Below are positions 16,902-25,033 of a stretch of DNA of 32,263 bases, piece by piece. Both the position numbers and the translations under genes were made by a program. Position 1 is the stretch's first letter. The number at the start of each line of letters is the position of its first letter. Origin of the DNA: Bacteroidota bacterium (GTDB lineage Bacteria; Bacteroidota; Bacteroidia; Chitinophagales; Chitinophagaceae); assembly GCA_024640225.1 (NCBI GenBank), contig JAHEFK010000014.1, forward strand, positions 23,259 to 55,521, given 5' to 3'. The notes under the pieces are model-generated. The model did not search any database. It saw nothing but the letters and a program-made list of their open reading frames with translations, and had not been told where the DNA came from.

Positions 16902-16936
16902 AAAAAATCCCAAATCAATGATTTGGGATTTTTTTT
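16902..16936. terminator. Bidirectional terminator between glmM and recA
   Basis: Stem ATCCCAAAT / ATTTGGGAT around CAATG, with A-run before and T-run after. It serves glmM (plus) and recA (minus). Confidence 0.92.
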
Positions 16937-16942
16937 ATAGCA

Positions 16943-17938
16943 TTAAGCTTGTTTCAATAAGGATCTAATTTTGGCTTCCATTTCTGCAGCAGCTTCTGGA
17001 TTATCGTGCAAGAATTGTTTTACCGCTTCTCTACCTTGACCAATTTTGCTGTCGCCATAGCTAAACCATGAACCACTTTTTTGAAGTACGTTCAACTCTA
17101 CGCCCATATCAATAATCTCTCCTATTTTACTGATACCTTCTCCGAAAATAATATCAAATTCTACTTGACGGAATGGAGGTGCCACTTTATTTTTCACCAC
17201 TTTTACGCGGGTTCTATTACCACTGGCTGTATCACCATCTTTAATTTGGCTTATTCTTCTAATATCTAAACGAACAGAAGCATAAAACTTAAGGGCATTA
17301 CCACCGGTTGTTGTTTCTGGATTACCAAACATTACACCAATTTTTTCACGTAATTGATTGATGAATATGCAGCAACATCCTGTTCTTGAAATTGTAGCAG
17401 TTAATTTTCTCAATGCTTGACTCATCAAACGAGCGTGTAAGCCCATTTTACTATCACCCATTTCGCCTTCCAATTCTGATTTTGGAACTAAAGCAGCAAC
17501 GGAGTCAATAACTACTAAGTCTACTGCACCAGAAGAAATTAATCGATCTGCAATTTCTAATGCTTGCTCACCATAATCTGGTTGTGAAATAATTAAGGCA
17601 TCAACATCAACACCTAATTTTCTAGCATAATTAGCATCAAATGCGTGTTCTGCATCTATAATAGCACAAATACCACCCGCTTTTTGAGCTTCTGCAATCG
17701 TATGAATAGCAACGGTTGTTTTACCAGAAGATTCTGGACCATAAATTTCAACCACTCTACCCTTTGGAAAACCGCCAACACCAAGTGCTACATCTAATCC
17801 TAATGATCCTGTGCTTATTACCTCAATTTGTTCTTGATGCTTATCACCAAGCACCATTACCGAACCTTTTCCATAATCTTTTTCAATTTTGTCGAGTGCT
17901 AATTTGAGCACTTTTAATTTGTCATCTGCTGCAGCCAT
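16943..17938 (-). CDS. recA: Recombinase RecA
   Basis: ATP-dependent strand-exchange protein that also drives the SOS response where LexA is present. It has 331 residues. Walker A is GPESSGKT at 67-74, Walker B is in [12 protein letters not shown], and loop L2 is in the [23 protein letters not shown] region, which follows the L1-side segment [13 protein letters not shown]. The C-terminus ends KIRSLLKQA without the acidic tail seen in E. coli RecA. That tail normally damps DNA binding, so the protein may be less autoinhibited, but short tails are common outside Proteobacteria. It lies downstream of rpsL-rpsG but is separated from it by a terminator and has its own promoter. Confidence 0.98.
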   Translation of the reverse strand: MAAADDKLKVLKLALDKIEKDYGKGSVMVLGDKHQEQIEVISTGSLGLDVALGVGGFPKGRVVEIYGPESSGKTTVAIHTIAEAQKAGGICAIIDAEHAFDANYARKLGVDVDALIISQPDYGEQALEIADRLISSGAVDLVVIDSVAALVPKSELEGEMGDSKMGLHARLMSQALRKLTATISRTGCCCIFINQLREKIGVMFGNPETTTGGNALKFYASVRLDIRRISQIKDGDTASGNRTRVKVVKNKVAPPFRQVEFDIIFGEGISKIGEIIDMGVELNVLQKSGSWFSYGDSKIGQGREAVKQFLHDNPEAAAEMEAKIRSLLKQA

Positions 17939-17982
17939 GATTTATTTTTTTATCGTTTTATAATTTAGAATACTATTAAAAT

Positions 17983-18014
17983 CAAATTTATAGAAAATGG
18001 TTTAAACTACACAA
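17983..18014 (-). promoter_or_regulatory. Promoter of recA (TTG-N21-TAAATTTG)
   Basis: On the minus strand, TTG (complement 18012-18014) and TAAATTTG (complement 17983-17990) are 21 nt apart, 44 nt before the recA ATG. No known LexA-type operator was recognised. Confidence 0.6.
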
Positions 18015-18033
18015 TGCCATTTATCCACAAAAT

Positions 18034-18060
18034 AAAAAAAGTCGCTACTAGAGCGACTTT
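18034..18060 (-). terminator. Terminator after rpsG
   Basis: Stem AAAGTCGCT / AGCGACTTT around a 5-nt loop. On the minus strand it is followed by a T7 run, 20 nt past the rpsG stop. It ends the rpsL-rpsG transcript before recA. Confidence 0.88.
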
Positions 18061-18080
18061 CCTTATATAAATTAGCTTTA

Positions 18081-18548
18081 TTAAACTTTGAAGTGAGCAA
18101 ATGCTTTATTCGCATCAGCCATACGGTGTGTATCTTCTTTCTTTTTGAAAGCACCACCTTCATTTTTAGCAGCTGCAATTATCTCGTTAGATAATTTGTC
18201 AGCCATAGTACGACCGTTACGCTCACGAGCAAAACGAATCAACCATTTCATGCTTAATGAAATTTTACGATCAGGACGAACCTCTGTAGGAATTTGGAAA
18301 GTAGCACCACCAATACGACGGCTACGAACTTCAACTGCAGGAGTTACATTTTGCAAAGCGCGTTTCCACACTTCATATCCATCTTCACTTGTTGCTTTTG
18401 CAACTTTATCTAATGCATCATAAAAAATGCTTAATACGATAGTTTTGTTACCACCCCACATCAAACAGTTTACAAAACGTGTAACGTTTTTATCGTTGAA
18501 TTTTGGATCTGGTGCTAATGGTAATTTTTTAGCTTGTGCCTTCCTCAT
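18081..18548 (-). CDS. rpsG: 30S ribosomal protein S7
   Basis: 155 residues. uS7 nucleates assembly of the 30S head and contacts 16S rRNA and E-site tRNA. Recognised from MRKAQAKK and [22 protein letters not shown] at the start, [23 protein letters not shown] in the middle and [13 protein letters not shown] at the end. It lies 40 nt downstream of rpsL. fusA, which usually follows rpsG in the str operon, is missing; a terminator and recA come next. Confidence 0.98.
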   Translation of the reverse strand: MRKAQAKKLPLAPDPKFNDKNVTRFVNCLMWGGNKTIVLSIFYDALDKVAKATSEDGYEVWKRALQNVTPAVEVRSRRIGGATFQIPTEVRPDRKISLSMKWLIRFARERNGRTMADKLSNEIIAAAKNEGGAFKKKEDTHRMADANKAFAHFKV

Positions 18549-18588
18549 GAGTAAGAATGACTTTTAGTTTTGTGTTATTAAAAATAGA

Positions 18589-18969
18589 TTATTTCTTCGC
18601 TTTTTCTTTCTTAGTTCCGTATTTAGAACGACTTTGCTTACGATCTTTCACACCTGCAGTGTCTAATGCACCACGAACGATATGATAACGAACACCCGGT
18701 AAGTCTTTTACACGACCACCACGAATCAATACGATAGAGTGTTCTTGTAAGTTGTGACCTTCACCTGGGATATACGCAATGATCTCCACTTTATTCGTTA
18801 AACGAACTTTAGCTACTTTACGTAACGCAGAGTTTGGTTTCTTAGGCGTAGTAGTGTACACACGGGTACAAACACCACGACGTTGTGGACAAGCATCTAA
18901 GGCTCTTGACTTAGATTTAACTCGAATTTGTTGGCGTCCTTTACGAACTAATTGTTGTATTGTAGGCAT
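18589..18969 (-). CDS. rpsL: 30S ribosomal protein S12
   Basis: 126 residues. uS12 is in the decoding centre and controls fidelity. The motifs [13 protein letters not shown] (39-51) and [17 protein letters not shown] (84-100) are intact. The lysines corresponding to E. coli K42 and K87, whose substitution gives streptomycin resistance, are both present, so the wild-type sensitive form is predicted at this gene. The Asp following the second lysine (D89), the site of RimO methylthiolation where that enzyme exists, is also kept. It is the first gene of the rpsL-rpsG pair, with a strong promoter. Confidence 0.98.
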   Translation of the reverse strand: MPTIQQLVRKGRQQIRVKSKSRALDACPQRRGVCTRVYTTTPKKPNSALRKVAKVRLTNKVEIIAYIPGEGHNLQEHSIVLIRGGRVKDLPGVRYHIVRGALDTAGVKDRKQSRSKYGTKKEKAKK

Positions 18970-19002
18970 TTCTTGTACTTGATATAAATTTCAAATGGAT
19001 TG

Positions 19003-19032
19003 CAAAGGTAATTTACTTTTACCAAAAAACAA
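19003..19032 (-). promoter_or_regulatory. Promoter of rpsL-rpsG (TTG-N19-TACCTTTG)
   Basis: On the minus strand, TTG (complement 19030-19032) and TACCTTTG (complement 19003-19010) have a 19-nt spacer, 33 nt before the ATG. It is the same architecture and the same -7 octamer as the rplS promoter. Confidence 0.8.
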
Positions 19033-19076
19033 CACTTTTATATAAATTTTGTAATATTTTTTCTAAAGAATAATAA

Positions 19077-19109
19077 AAACGGCTTTAAATGATTCATTTA
19101 AAGCCGTTT
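19077..19109 (-). terminator. Terminator after trxA
   Basis: 15-bp stem AAACGGCTTTAAATG / CATTTAAAGCCGTTT with loop ATT. On the minus strand it runs into TTTTTATT, 7 nt past the trxA stop. Confidence 0.92.
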
Positions 19110-19116
19110 AGATCTT

Positions 19117-19434
19117 TTACATATGTTGTTGAATCTTTTTATCGAATGCGGGTTTAGGTGCTGCACCTACTTGTTTATCAACTACTTGTCCGCCTTTAAT
19201 AAATAATACGCATGGAATACTCGTGATGCCATAATTTACAGACAAATTTGGGTTTTCGTCTACATTTACTTTACCTACATTCACTTTCCCTGCATATTCT
19301 GTAGATAATGCATCGATGGTTGGACCTAACGCCAAGCAAGGACCGCACCATGGAGCCCAAAAATCTACTACGCTTAATTTGTCGGATTGAAGAACTTCTG
19401 CTTCAAAATTTGCATCATTAAATACTGCTGCCAT
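19117..19434 (-). CDS. trxA: Thioredoxin
   Basis: 105 residues, the standard single-domain thioredoxin. It is a cytoplasmic dithiol-disulfide reductant for ribonucleotide reductase and others. The active site is WCGPC at 29-33 within VVDFWAPWCGPCLALGP, and the cis-Pro loop is GITSIPCVLFIKGGQ. There is no signal peptide, so a cytoplasmic location is expected. It has its own promoter and terminator between dnaE and rpsL. An extra cysteine follows the cis-proline (IPC). Confidence 0.96.
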   Translation of the reverse strand: MAAVFNDANFEAEVLQSDKLSVVDFWAPWCGPCLALGPTIDALSTEYAGKVNVGKVNVDENPNLSVNYGITSIPCVLFIKGGQVVDKQVGAAPKPAFDKKIQQHM

Positions 19435-19466
19435 TGTTTATGTTTTAGAATGTTTGTTTTAGAGTG

Positions 19467-19474
19467 CAAAGGTA
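19467..19474 (-). promoter_or_regulatory. -7 element TACCTTTG before trxA
   Basis: TACCTTTG on the minus strand, 32 nt before the trxA ATG; no clear -33 TTG at the right distance. dnaE ends about 60 nt upstream with no hairpin terminator of its own, so read-through into trxA is possible. Confidence 0.55.
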
Positions 19475-19537
19475 CTAAGGTTTTATGAAACTAATTATAA
19501 ATTACATCAATACCTTTATATACATTATGTGGAAAAT

Positions 19538-22500
19538 TTAGCTGTTTAATTCCAATTTATATTCAATATGAGATTGTGCATCCATATATTGTAATAATTC
19601 ATCCGTAATATCCATTTTTTGATTACCTAATTTTAATTTGGTGATCTCTTGAGTTGTTTCATCTGATATCCAAAACAAGACATCGCATTTCCCTGGATGC
19701 TCTAGAATGAGCCTGCGCATGGTTTGAATAAACTCTTGTGATACTTTATGTAAAGGCAATTTAATATTCAAACATTTACACCAAACTTTACGGGCTTGTT
19801 CCAACAACATCATATTTTGAATGGAGAATTCAAAATAATTTTCTCTAAAACGATGCTGCTGATAGGAACCGGTAATAATTAAAGACTGTCCATCTTTGAT
19901 ATAATTAGCATATTTCACATATTGCTCTTTCCAAAGTGTGAAGGTATAACTACCACTATAATCATTTAAATTGAAGCGACAATATTTAACCCCCGTTTTA
20001 GTAGTTAAATCTGCAGCATCGGTAACAAACCCAGCAATCTTCAGCACTTTATCTACACTGTTTTCTATCTGATCTACCGTATTGAAATTGAAATTCTTCA
20101 TTTCAAATTTAAACCCATCAAGCGGATGAGCACTCAGATAAATACCTACAACCTCTTTTTCTTTCTGCAATAATTCAGGTAATGACCAAGTGTCACAGGT
20201 AGGCATTTCTGGAGGCTTAATATCAGGCATAGCCATAGCACCAAATAAGCTGTTAGTAGAAGCACTTTTACTTGCTTGCACTTGGTTTCCAAATCGGACT
20301 AAACGTTCTATTCCACTAATGTTATCAGAAGGCGTAGCATAGAAATATTGTGCTCTATGCAAATCTGTAAAACTATCAAAAGCACCTGCTAATACTAGGC
20401 TTTCTAACGATCTTTTGTTAACGGTGCGTTGATTGACACGAGAAACAAAATCATATATACTAGCATAGTTACCATTCGTTTCTCTCTCTAATATTAAATC
20501 CTCCACGGCCGACTCTCCCACTCCTTTAATAGCATTCAATCCAAAACGAACTACGCCCGATTTATTTACCGAAAATCCTTTTCTACTCTCATTCACATCC
20601 GGACCTAAAACAGGTAAGTTCATGCGCCTACATTCCTCCATGAAGAAGGTAATCTTATCAATATTATTTTGGTTATTATTTAAAACGGCCGCCATGTACT
20701 CTGCTGGGTAATGCGCTTTTAAATAAGCTGTTTGATAAGCAACAAATGCATAACACGTAGAATGCGATTTATTAAACGCATACTGTGCAAAAGCTTCCCA
20801 GTCGGTCCAGATTTTATTTAATTTATCTTCTGGATGCTGCAACGCTGTTGCGCCCTTCATGAAATCGTCTTTCATTTTATCGAGCGTATATCGATCTTTT
20901 TTACCCATTGCTTTACGCAATACATCGGCTTGACCTTTTGTGAAATTGGCCAACTTTTGCGACAACAACATCACCTGTTCTTGATACACGGTAATACCAT
21001 AGGTATCAGCCAAGTATTCTTCCATTTCAGGAAGGTCATATACAATAGATTCTAGTCCGTGTTTACGCTTAATAAAATTGGGAATATATTGTATTGGACC
21101 TGGCCTATACAATGCATTCATTGCAATTAAATCATCAAACTTATCGGGTTTTAAATCGCGCAAGTGCTTTTGCATTCCCACACTTTCAAATTGAAAGGTG
21201 CCATTGGTAGCGCCGCTTTTATACAACTCAAATGTTTTCTCATCATCTAAGGGTATGGTATCTAAATCAATTTCGATACCATGATTTAATTTGATTAACT
21301 CTAATGCATCTTTTAAAATAGATAAGGTTTTCAAACCCAAAAAGTCCATTTTAATAACGCCTGCATTTTCAATTATTTTCCCTTCATATTGTGTTATAAG
21401 TAAATCAACTTCTTTACTGGTGGCAACTGGCAACAACTCACTCAAATCTTTCGGCGCAATAATAATACCTGCCGCATGTATACCCGTTCCCCTAACCGAA
21501 CCTTCTAATATTTCTGCTTGTCGCAATACATCACCTGCCAACGATTCTTCTTGATAGTACTTTCTAAGCTTAAGCACATTATCAATATCTTCTTGTTGCA
21601 AACCTTCTTTTTCCTTCAATCCCTTGTCTCCATCAATAGGTGCTGTTAATACTCTTTTCAAAGAAACACCCGGCTTGTCGGGCACTAGTTTTGCCAATCC
21701 ATTTGCTTCCATCAGTGGAAGATCTAAAACACGTGCTACATCCTTAATACTCATTTTGGCAGCCATTGTACCATAGGTTACAATGTGCGCTACTTGATTC
21801 TTTCCGTATTTATCAACTACATAATCGATAACTTTTTGTCGACCCGCATCATCAAAATCCGTGTCAATATCGGGCATGGACTTACGATCTGGATTTAAGA
21901 AACGCTCAAAAAGTAATTTGTACTTTATCGGATCAATATTCGTAATACCGATACAGTAAGCCACGGCTGAACCCGCCGCTGATCCACGACCTGGACCAAC
22001 AAATACACCCAGATCTCTACCTGCTTTAATAAAATCAGCTACAATTAAAAAGTAACCGGCAAAACCCATGGTTTTAACAGTAAACAATTCAAATTTTATG
22101 CGCTCTTCAATCTCAGCTGTAATTTCTTGGTAACGATGTTTTGCACCTTCCCAAGTAAGATGCTCTAAATAGGCATCCTGATCATTATTGAAATTTTCTG
22201 GCACTTTAAAGAAAGGCAATAAGATTTCCCTCTCCAATTTTAAAGGCTTTACTTTATCTACAATCAACTGTGTATTTTCAATTGCCTGTGGAATATCTTT
22301 AAATAAGGTACTCATTTCTTGAGTAGTCTTAAAATAAAATTGGTCGTTATAAAAAGCAAATCGTGTATTTCTATTCTGCGCTGCATCATCATCAACAAAC
22401 TCTTTCATGCTTGGCGTAGATTTCTTTTCGCCCGTATTGATGCACAATAAAATATCATGAGCGTTATAATCGGCCTGGTCTACATAGTGTGAGTCATTAG

Positions 22501-23158
22501 AAGCAATAACAGGCACTTGATATTTTTTTGCCCATTTTAAAAGCACTTCATTTACTTTTATTTGCTCTGGAATATCATGTCTTTGCAATTCTACATAATA
22601 ATCATCCCCAAATAAATCTAACCACCATTTAAACTCTTTTTCTGCTTCCTCTTCCCCTTTATTTAAAATAGCTTTTGGAACAGAAGCTCCTATACAACAA
22701 GTAGTAGCAATAAGTCCTTCGTGATATTGCAATACCAACTCTTTATCAATCCTAGGGTATTTACCATAAAGGCCTTCCATAAAACCTAGCGAACATAATT
22801 TCACAAGATTCTTATAGCCAATTTCATTTTTTGCTAAAAACAATTGATGATAGCGCTTATCCTTTTCTTCTCTAGAAAAACTTCTTTTATGCCTATTTTC
22901 TACCAGATAAAATTCACAACCAACAATTGGTTTTACAACCGGTTCAACGATATCATTTCCTAACTCATCTTTCCCAACAACTTTTTTATTTTTCCAAGCA
23001 GCTGCTACAAATTCAAAAGCACCAAACATATTGCCATGATCGGTTATGGCGATAGCTGGCATATTGTCTTCAGTAGCTTTATTATATAAGCGAGCAATGC
23101 TAGACGCACCGTCTAATAATGAAAATTGGGTATGATTGTGTAAATGAGAAAACTGCAT
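19538..23158 (-). CDS. dnaE: DNA polymerase III alpha subunit
   Basis: Replicative polymerase catalytic subunit, 1206 residues, of the DnaE1 type. The PHP domain is N-terminal (FSHLHNHTQFSLLDGASS, AITDHGNMFGAFEF). The polymerase core carries GPGRGSAAGSAVAYCIGITNIDP (shown only to mark about 390-412) and the catalytic acidic motif PDIDTDFDD with Asp430 and Asp432. A helix-hairpin-helix-like region (FGLNAIKGVGESAVEDL) follows. An OB domain (VLKIAGFVTDAADL...YSGSYTFTLW) lies near the C-terminus. No DEDD exonuclease domain is inserted in the PHP region, so proofreading must come from another protein or from the PHP domain. An inverted repeat lies just upstream of the ATG. Confidence 0.98.
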   Translation of the reverse strand: MQFSHLHNHTQFSLLDGASSIARLYNKATEDNMPAIAITDHGNMFGAFEFVAAAWKNKKVVGKDELGNDIVEPVVKPIVGCEFYLVENRHKRSFSREEKDKRYHQLFLAKNEIGYKNLVKLCSLGFMEGLYGKYPRIDKELVLQYHEGLIATTCCIGASVPKAILNKGEEEAEKEFKWWLDLFGDDYYVELQRHDIPEQIKVNEVLLKWAKKYQVPVIASNDSHYVDQADYNAHDILLCINTGEKKSTPSMKEFVDDDAAQNRNTRFAFYNDQFYFKTTQEMSTLFKDIPQAIENTQLIVDKVKPLKLEREILLPFFKVPENFNNDQDAYLEHLTWEGAKHRYQEITAEIEERIKFELFTVKTMGFAGYFLIVADFIKAGRDLGVFVGPGRGSAAGSAVAYCIGITNIDPIKYKLLFERFLNPDRKSMPDIDTDFDDAGRQKVIDYVVDKYGKNQVAHIVTYGTMAAKMSIKDVARVLDLPLMEANGLAKLVPDKPGVSLKRVLTAPIDGDKGLKEKEGLQQEDIDNVLKLRKYYQEESLAGDVLRQAEILEGSVRGTGIHAAGIIIAPKDLSELLPVATSKEVDLLITQYEGKIIENAGVIKMDFLGLKTLSILKDALELIKLNHGIEIDLDTIPLDDEKTFELYKSGATNGTFQFESVGMQKHLRDLKPDKFDDLIAMNALYRPGPIQYIPNFIKRKHGLESIVYDLPEMEEYLADTYGITVYQEQVMLLSQKLANFTKGQADVLRKAMGKKDRYTLDKMKDDFMKGATALQHPEDKLNKIWTDWEAFAQYAFNKSHSTCYAFVAYQTAYLKAHYPAEYMAAVLNNNQNNIDKITFFMEECRRMNLPVLGPDVNESRKGFSVNKSGVVRFGLNAIKGVGESAVEDLILERETNGNYASIYDFVSRVNQRTVNKRSLESLVLAGAFDSFTDLHRAQYFYATPSDNISGIERLVRFGNQVQASKSASTNSLFGAMAMPDIKPPEMPTCDTWSLPELLQKEKEVVGIYLSAHPLDGFKFEMKNFNFNTVDQIENSVDKVLKIAGFVTDAADLTTKTGVKYCRFNLNDYSGSYTFTLWKEQYVKYANYIKDGQSLIITGSYQQHRFRENYFEFSIQNMMLLEQARKVWCKCLNIKLPLHKVSQEFIQTMRRLILEHPGKCDVLFWISDETTQEITKLKLGNQKMDITDELLQYMDAQSHIEYKLELNS

Positions 23159-23170
23159 AAATTCTTAAAA

Positions 23171-23198
23171 TAATGAATACAAAACGTAGTATTCATTA
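23171..23198. repeat. 28-bp inverted repeat upstream of dnaE
   Basis: Arms TAATGAATAC and GTATTCATTA are perfect 10-bp complements around AAAACGTA. It lies 12 nt before the dnaE ATG and 52 nt past the pabB stop. It could be an operator or 5'-UTR hairpin for dnaE, or a weak AT-rich terminator for pabB; the following minus-strand bases TTTTAAG are only partly T-rich. Confidence 0.7.
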
Positions 23199-23250
23199 CC
23201 TACAAAGAAACGCAAAAATCAGGGCAAATAAAAACTAATTTTTAATAGGG

Positions 23251-24540
23251 CTATGCTATTTGAAATAGGGATTCTAAGGCTTTCACCTTCAATCTAAGTT
23301 CCTCCCATTCCTGATGAGGATCACTATCAATAGTGATGGCACCACCACTTGCAATAGCAATAGAATGTTCTTTCTCATTGATAAAAAAGGAACGAATTAC
23401 TACATTGAAATCAAAATCACCGTTTGGACTAACATAACCAATAGATCCAGAAAAAAGACCTCTTTGATATAGCTCCAACTGTTCAATCAATTGCATGACC
23501 ATTATTTTTGGAGCACCCGTCATACTCCCCATAGGAAATAGAGCTTTAATGATTTCCTCGAATCGTACGCCTTCTTTTAATTGACATTGAATAGTAGAAA
23601 TCAAATGATGCACCTGAGGAAAGGTATACACTTTTAAAAGTGCTGAAACTTCCACCGTACCGAGTTTGGCAATACGTGCCAAGTCATTCCTTACCAAATC
23701 AACGATCATTACATGCTCCGCTACTTCTTTTGATGAATTGAATAAAATTTCTTTTTGATGCTCATCTTGCTCCAAAGTAGAACCTCTTTTAATAGTGCCT
23801 TTTATTGGCTGAGACAAAGCAGTGTTGCCGTCTTTGGCTAAGAACCTTTCAGGACTCGCGCAAACCACTTGCTGATGTTTATTTTTATAATAAGTAGCAA
23901 ACGGAGATGGCGAATGCTTCATCAAAGAAGCAAATACTTGCAAAGAGGAAGTATGTAACATTTTAGCGTTAGCAACAACGCAATAGTTTAATTCATAGCA
24001 ATCTCCTTTTCTAATATGCTCTTGAATGCGTTGTATTTTAGCTTGATAGTCTGCTTGCGTTTCAGCAGCAGAAAAAACGAGCGCTTCTTGAATAGGCGGC
24101 ACAGTATCCCTACTTTGTAATATTTGAGCATAGATAAGGTCTGGATCTGGAGATACTATTACTAGGTCTAAACTATCGCGCTCTATATAAATTACAATAG
24201 CAGGCTTATAAAAAAGAGAAGCGGAAAACTCATTGAATACAGGTAAGGTATTGGCTAATTGTTTTTCAACAAATGATTTGTATGTATATGCAATATGACC
24301 AAAATGCCAATCTTGATTTTCGGCAAGCTCAATAGCTTCGACACCATAAAACGGAGCATCTTCCGCAGCAACACCAATCAACAATTCATATCTACCACTT
24401 GTTGTATAAATTGAATTTGTACACAAATAAGAAAAAATGCTGAATGGTTGTAACCAATTCAGCATTTTTAATTTCAACGATTCCAATTCATTAGCTTGAA
24501 ATGGAAAAGCTTTTTTGTTTTTATTATTATCTATACGCAT
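23251..24540 (-). CDS. pabB: Aminodeoxychorismate synthase component I
   Basis: Converts chorismate and ammonia to 4-amino-4-deoxychorismate for p-aminobenzoate and folate. It has 429 residues of the chorismate-utilising fold. SPERFLAKDG and QPIKGTIKRG identify the family. The PIKGT lysine (K247) favours ADC synthase over anthranilate synthase, which has PxAGT. Downstream are IVDLVRNDLARI, FPMGSMTGAPKIMVMQLIEQLE, and the C-terminal IASGGAITIDSDPHQEWEE. The amidotransferase partner pabA and lyase pabC are not in the window. The ATG directly abuts the stop codon of the upstream charged-protein gene (TAA then ATG with no spacer), so translation is probably coupled. Confidence 0.92.
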   Translation of the reverse strand: MRIDNNKNKKAFPFQANELESLKLKMLNWLQPFSIFSYLCTNSIYTTSGRYELLIGVAAEDAPFYGVEAIELAENQDWHFGHIAYTYKSFVEKQLANTLPVFNEFSASLFYKPAIVIYIERDSLDLVIVSPDPDLIYAQILQSRDTVPPIQEALVFSAAETQADYQAKIQRIQEHIRKGDCYELNYCVVANAKMLHTSSLQVFASLMKHSPSPFATYYKNKHQQVVCASPERFLAKDGNTALSQPIKGTIKRGSTLEQDEHQKEILFNSSKEVAEHVMIVDLVRNDLARIAKLGTVEVSALLKVYTFPQVHHLISTIQCQLKEGVRFEEIIKALFPMGSMTGAPKIMVMQLIEQLELYQRGLFSGSIGYVSPNGDFDFNVVIRSFFINEKEHSIAIASGGAITIDSDPHQEWEELRLKVKALESLFQIA

Positions 24541-24957
24541 TTAAAAATCATCATCATCATCATCATCAAAACCACCTTCGTTGAAAAAACCTAGATCTTT
24601 GAAATCATCGTCATCGTCGTCTTTTGAAGATTTTTTTGGACCAGATTTAGACTTAGATTTTGGCAATTCAAATTCCTCAAAATCTTTATCGATATCATAA
24701 TCATCTACATCATCAAAATCATCATCATCATCATCTTCCATATCATCATCAAAATCATCATCATCTATATCGTCATCTTCTTCAATTTTCTTTGTTGTTT
24801 TTTTGGTTGCTTTTACGGCAGCTTTTTTTGCAGGCTTAATTTCTTCTTCCTCTTCATCCTCAACCGTTTTTTTCTTTGCCGCTTTCTTAACGGGAGCATC
24901 TTTTTTTACTACCGCTGCTTTTTTAGTCGTGCTTTTTTTACTAGGTGTAGTCTTCAT
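24541..24957 (-). CDS. Block-charged (Lys-rich / Asp-rich) low-complexity protein
   Basis: 138 residues with almost no hydrophobic core. The charge alternates in blocks: Lys/Ala-rich 1-31, acidic 33-39, Lys-rich 41-57, strongly acidic 58-97 (mostly Asp), basic 98-112 (KSKSKSGPKKSSK) and acidic 113-138. The acidic end has two aromatic-glycine breaks (GFFNEGGF) and finishes in Phe. It should be intrinsically disordered. I do not recognise a function. Possible roles are a nucleic-acid chaperone-like or RNA-polymerase-associated acidic protein similar in character to RpoE/delta of Firmicutes, but that is only analogy. It lies between purA and pabB on the same strand, 76 nt after purA and with zero gap to pabB. 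Codon use is ordinary AT-rich. Confidence 0.8.
   Translation of the reverse strand: MKTTPSKKSTTKKAAVVKKDAPVKKAAKKKTVEDEEEEEIKPAKKAAVKATKKTTKKIEEDDDIDDDDFDDDMEDDDDDDFDDVDDYDIDKDFEEFELPKSKSKSGPKKSSKDDDDDDFKDLGFFNEGGFDDDDDDDF
24547..24567 (-). repeat. (ATC)7 trinucleotide run
   Basis: Seven perfect ATC triplets on the plus strand encode the Asp run next to the C-terminal Phe of the charged protein. Length change would stay in frame. Further ATC/GTC clusters lie at about 24606-24621 and 24717-24776. Confidence 0.9.
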
Positions 24958-25033
24958 GTTTTCAAAAACTTTATAGATGTAAAATTTTAAATCTTTATTG
25001 AAATTGCCAAATTTTTTTAAAACTTTTTTTCAA

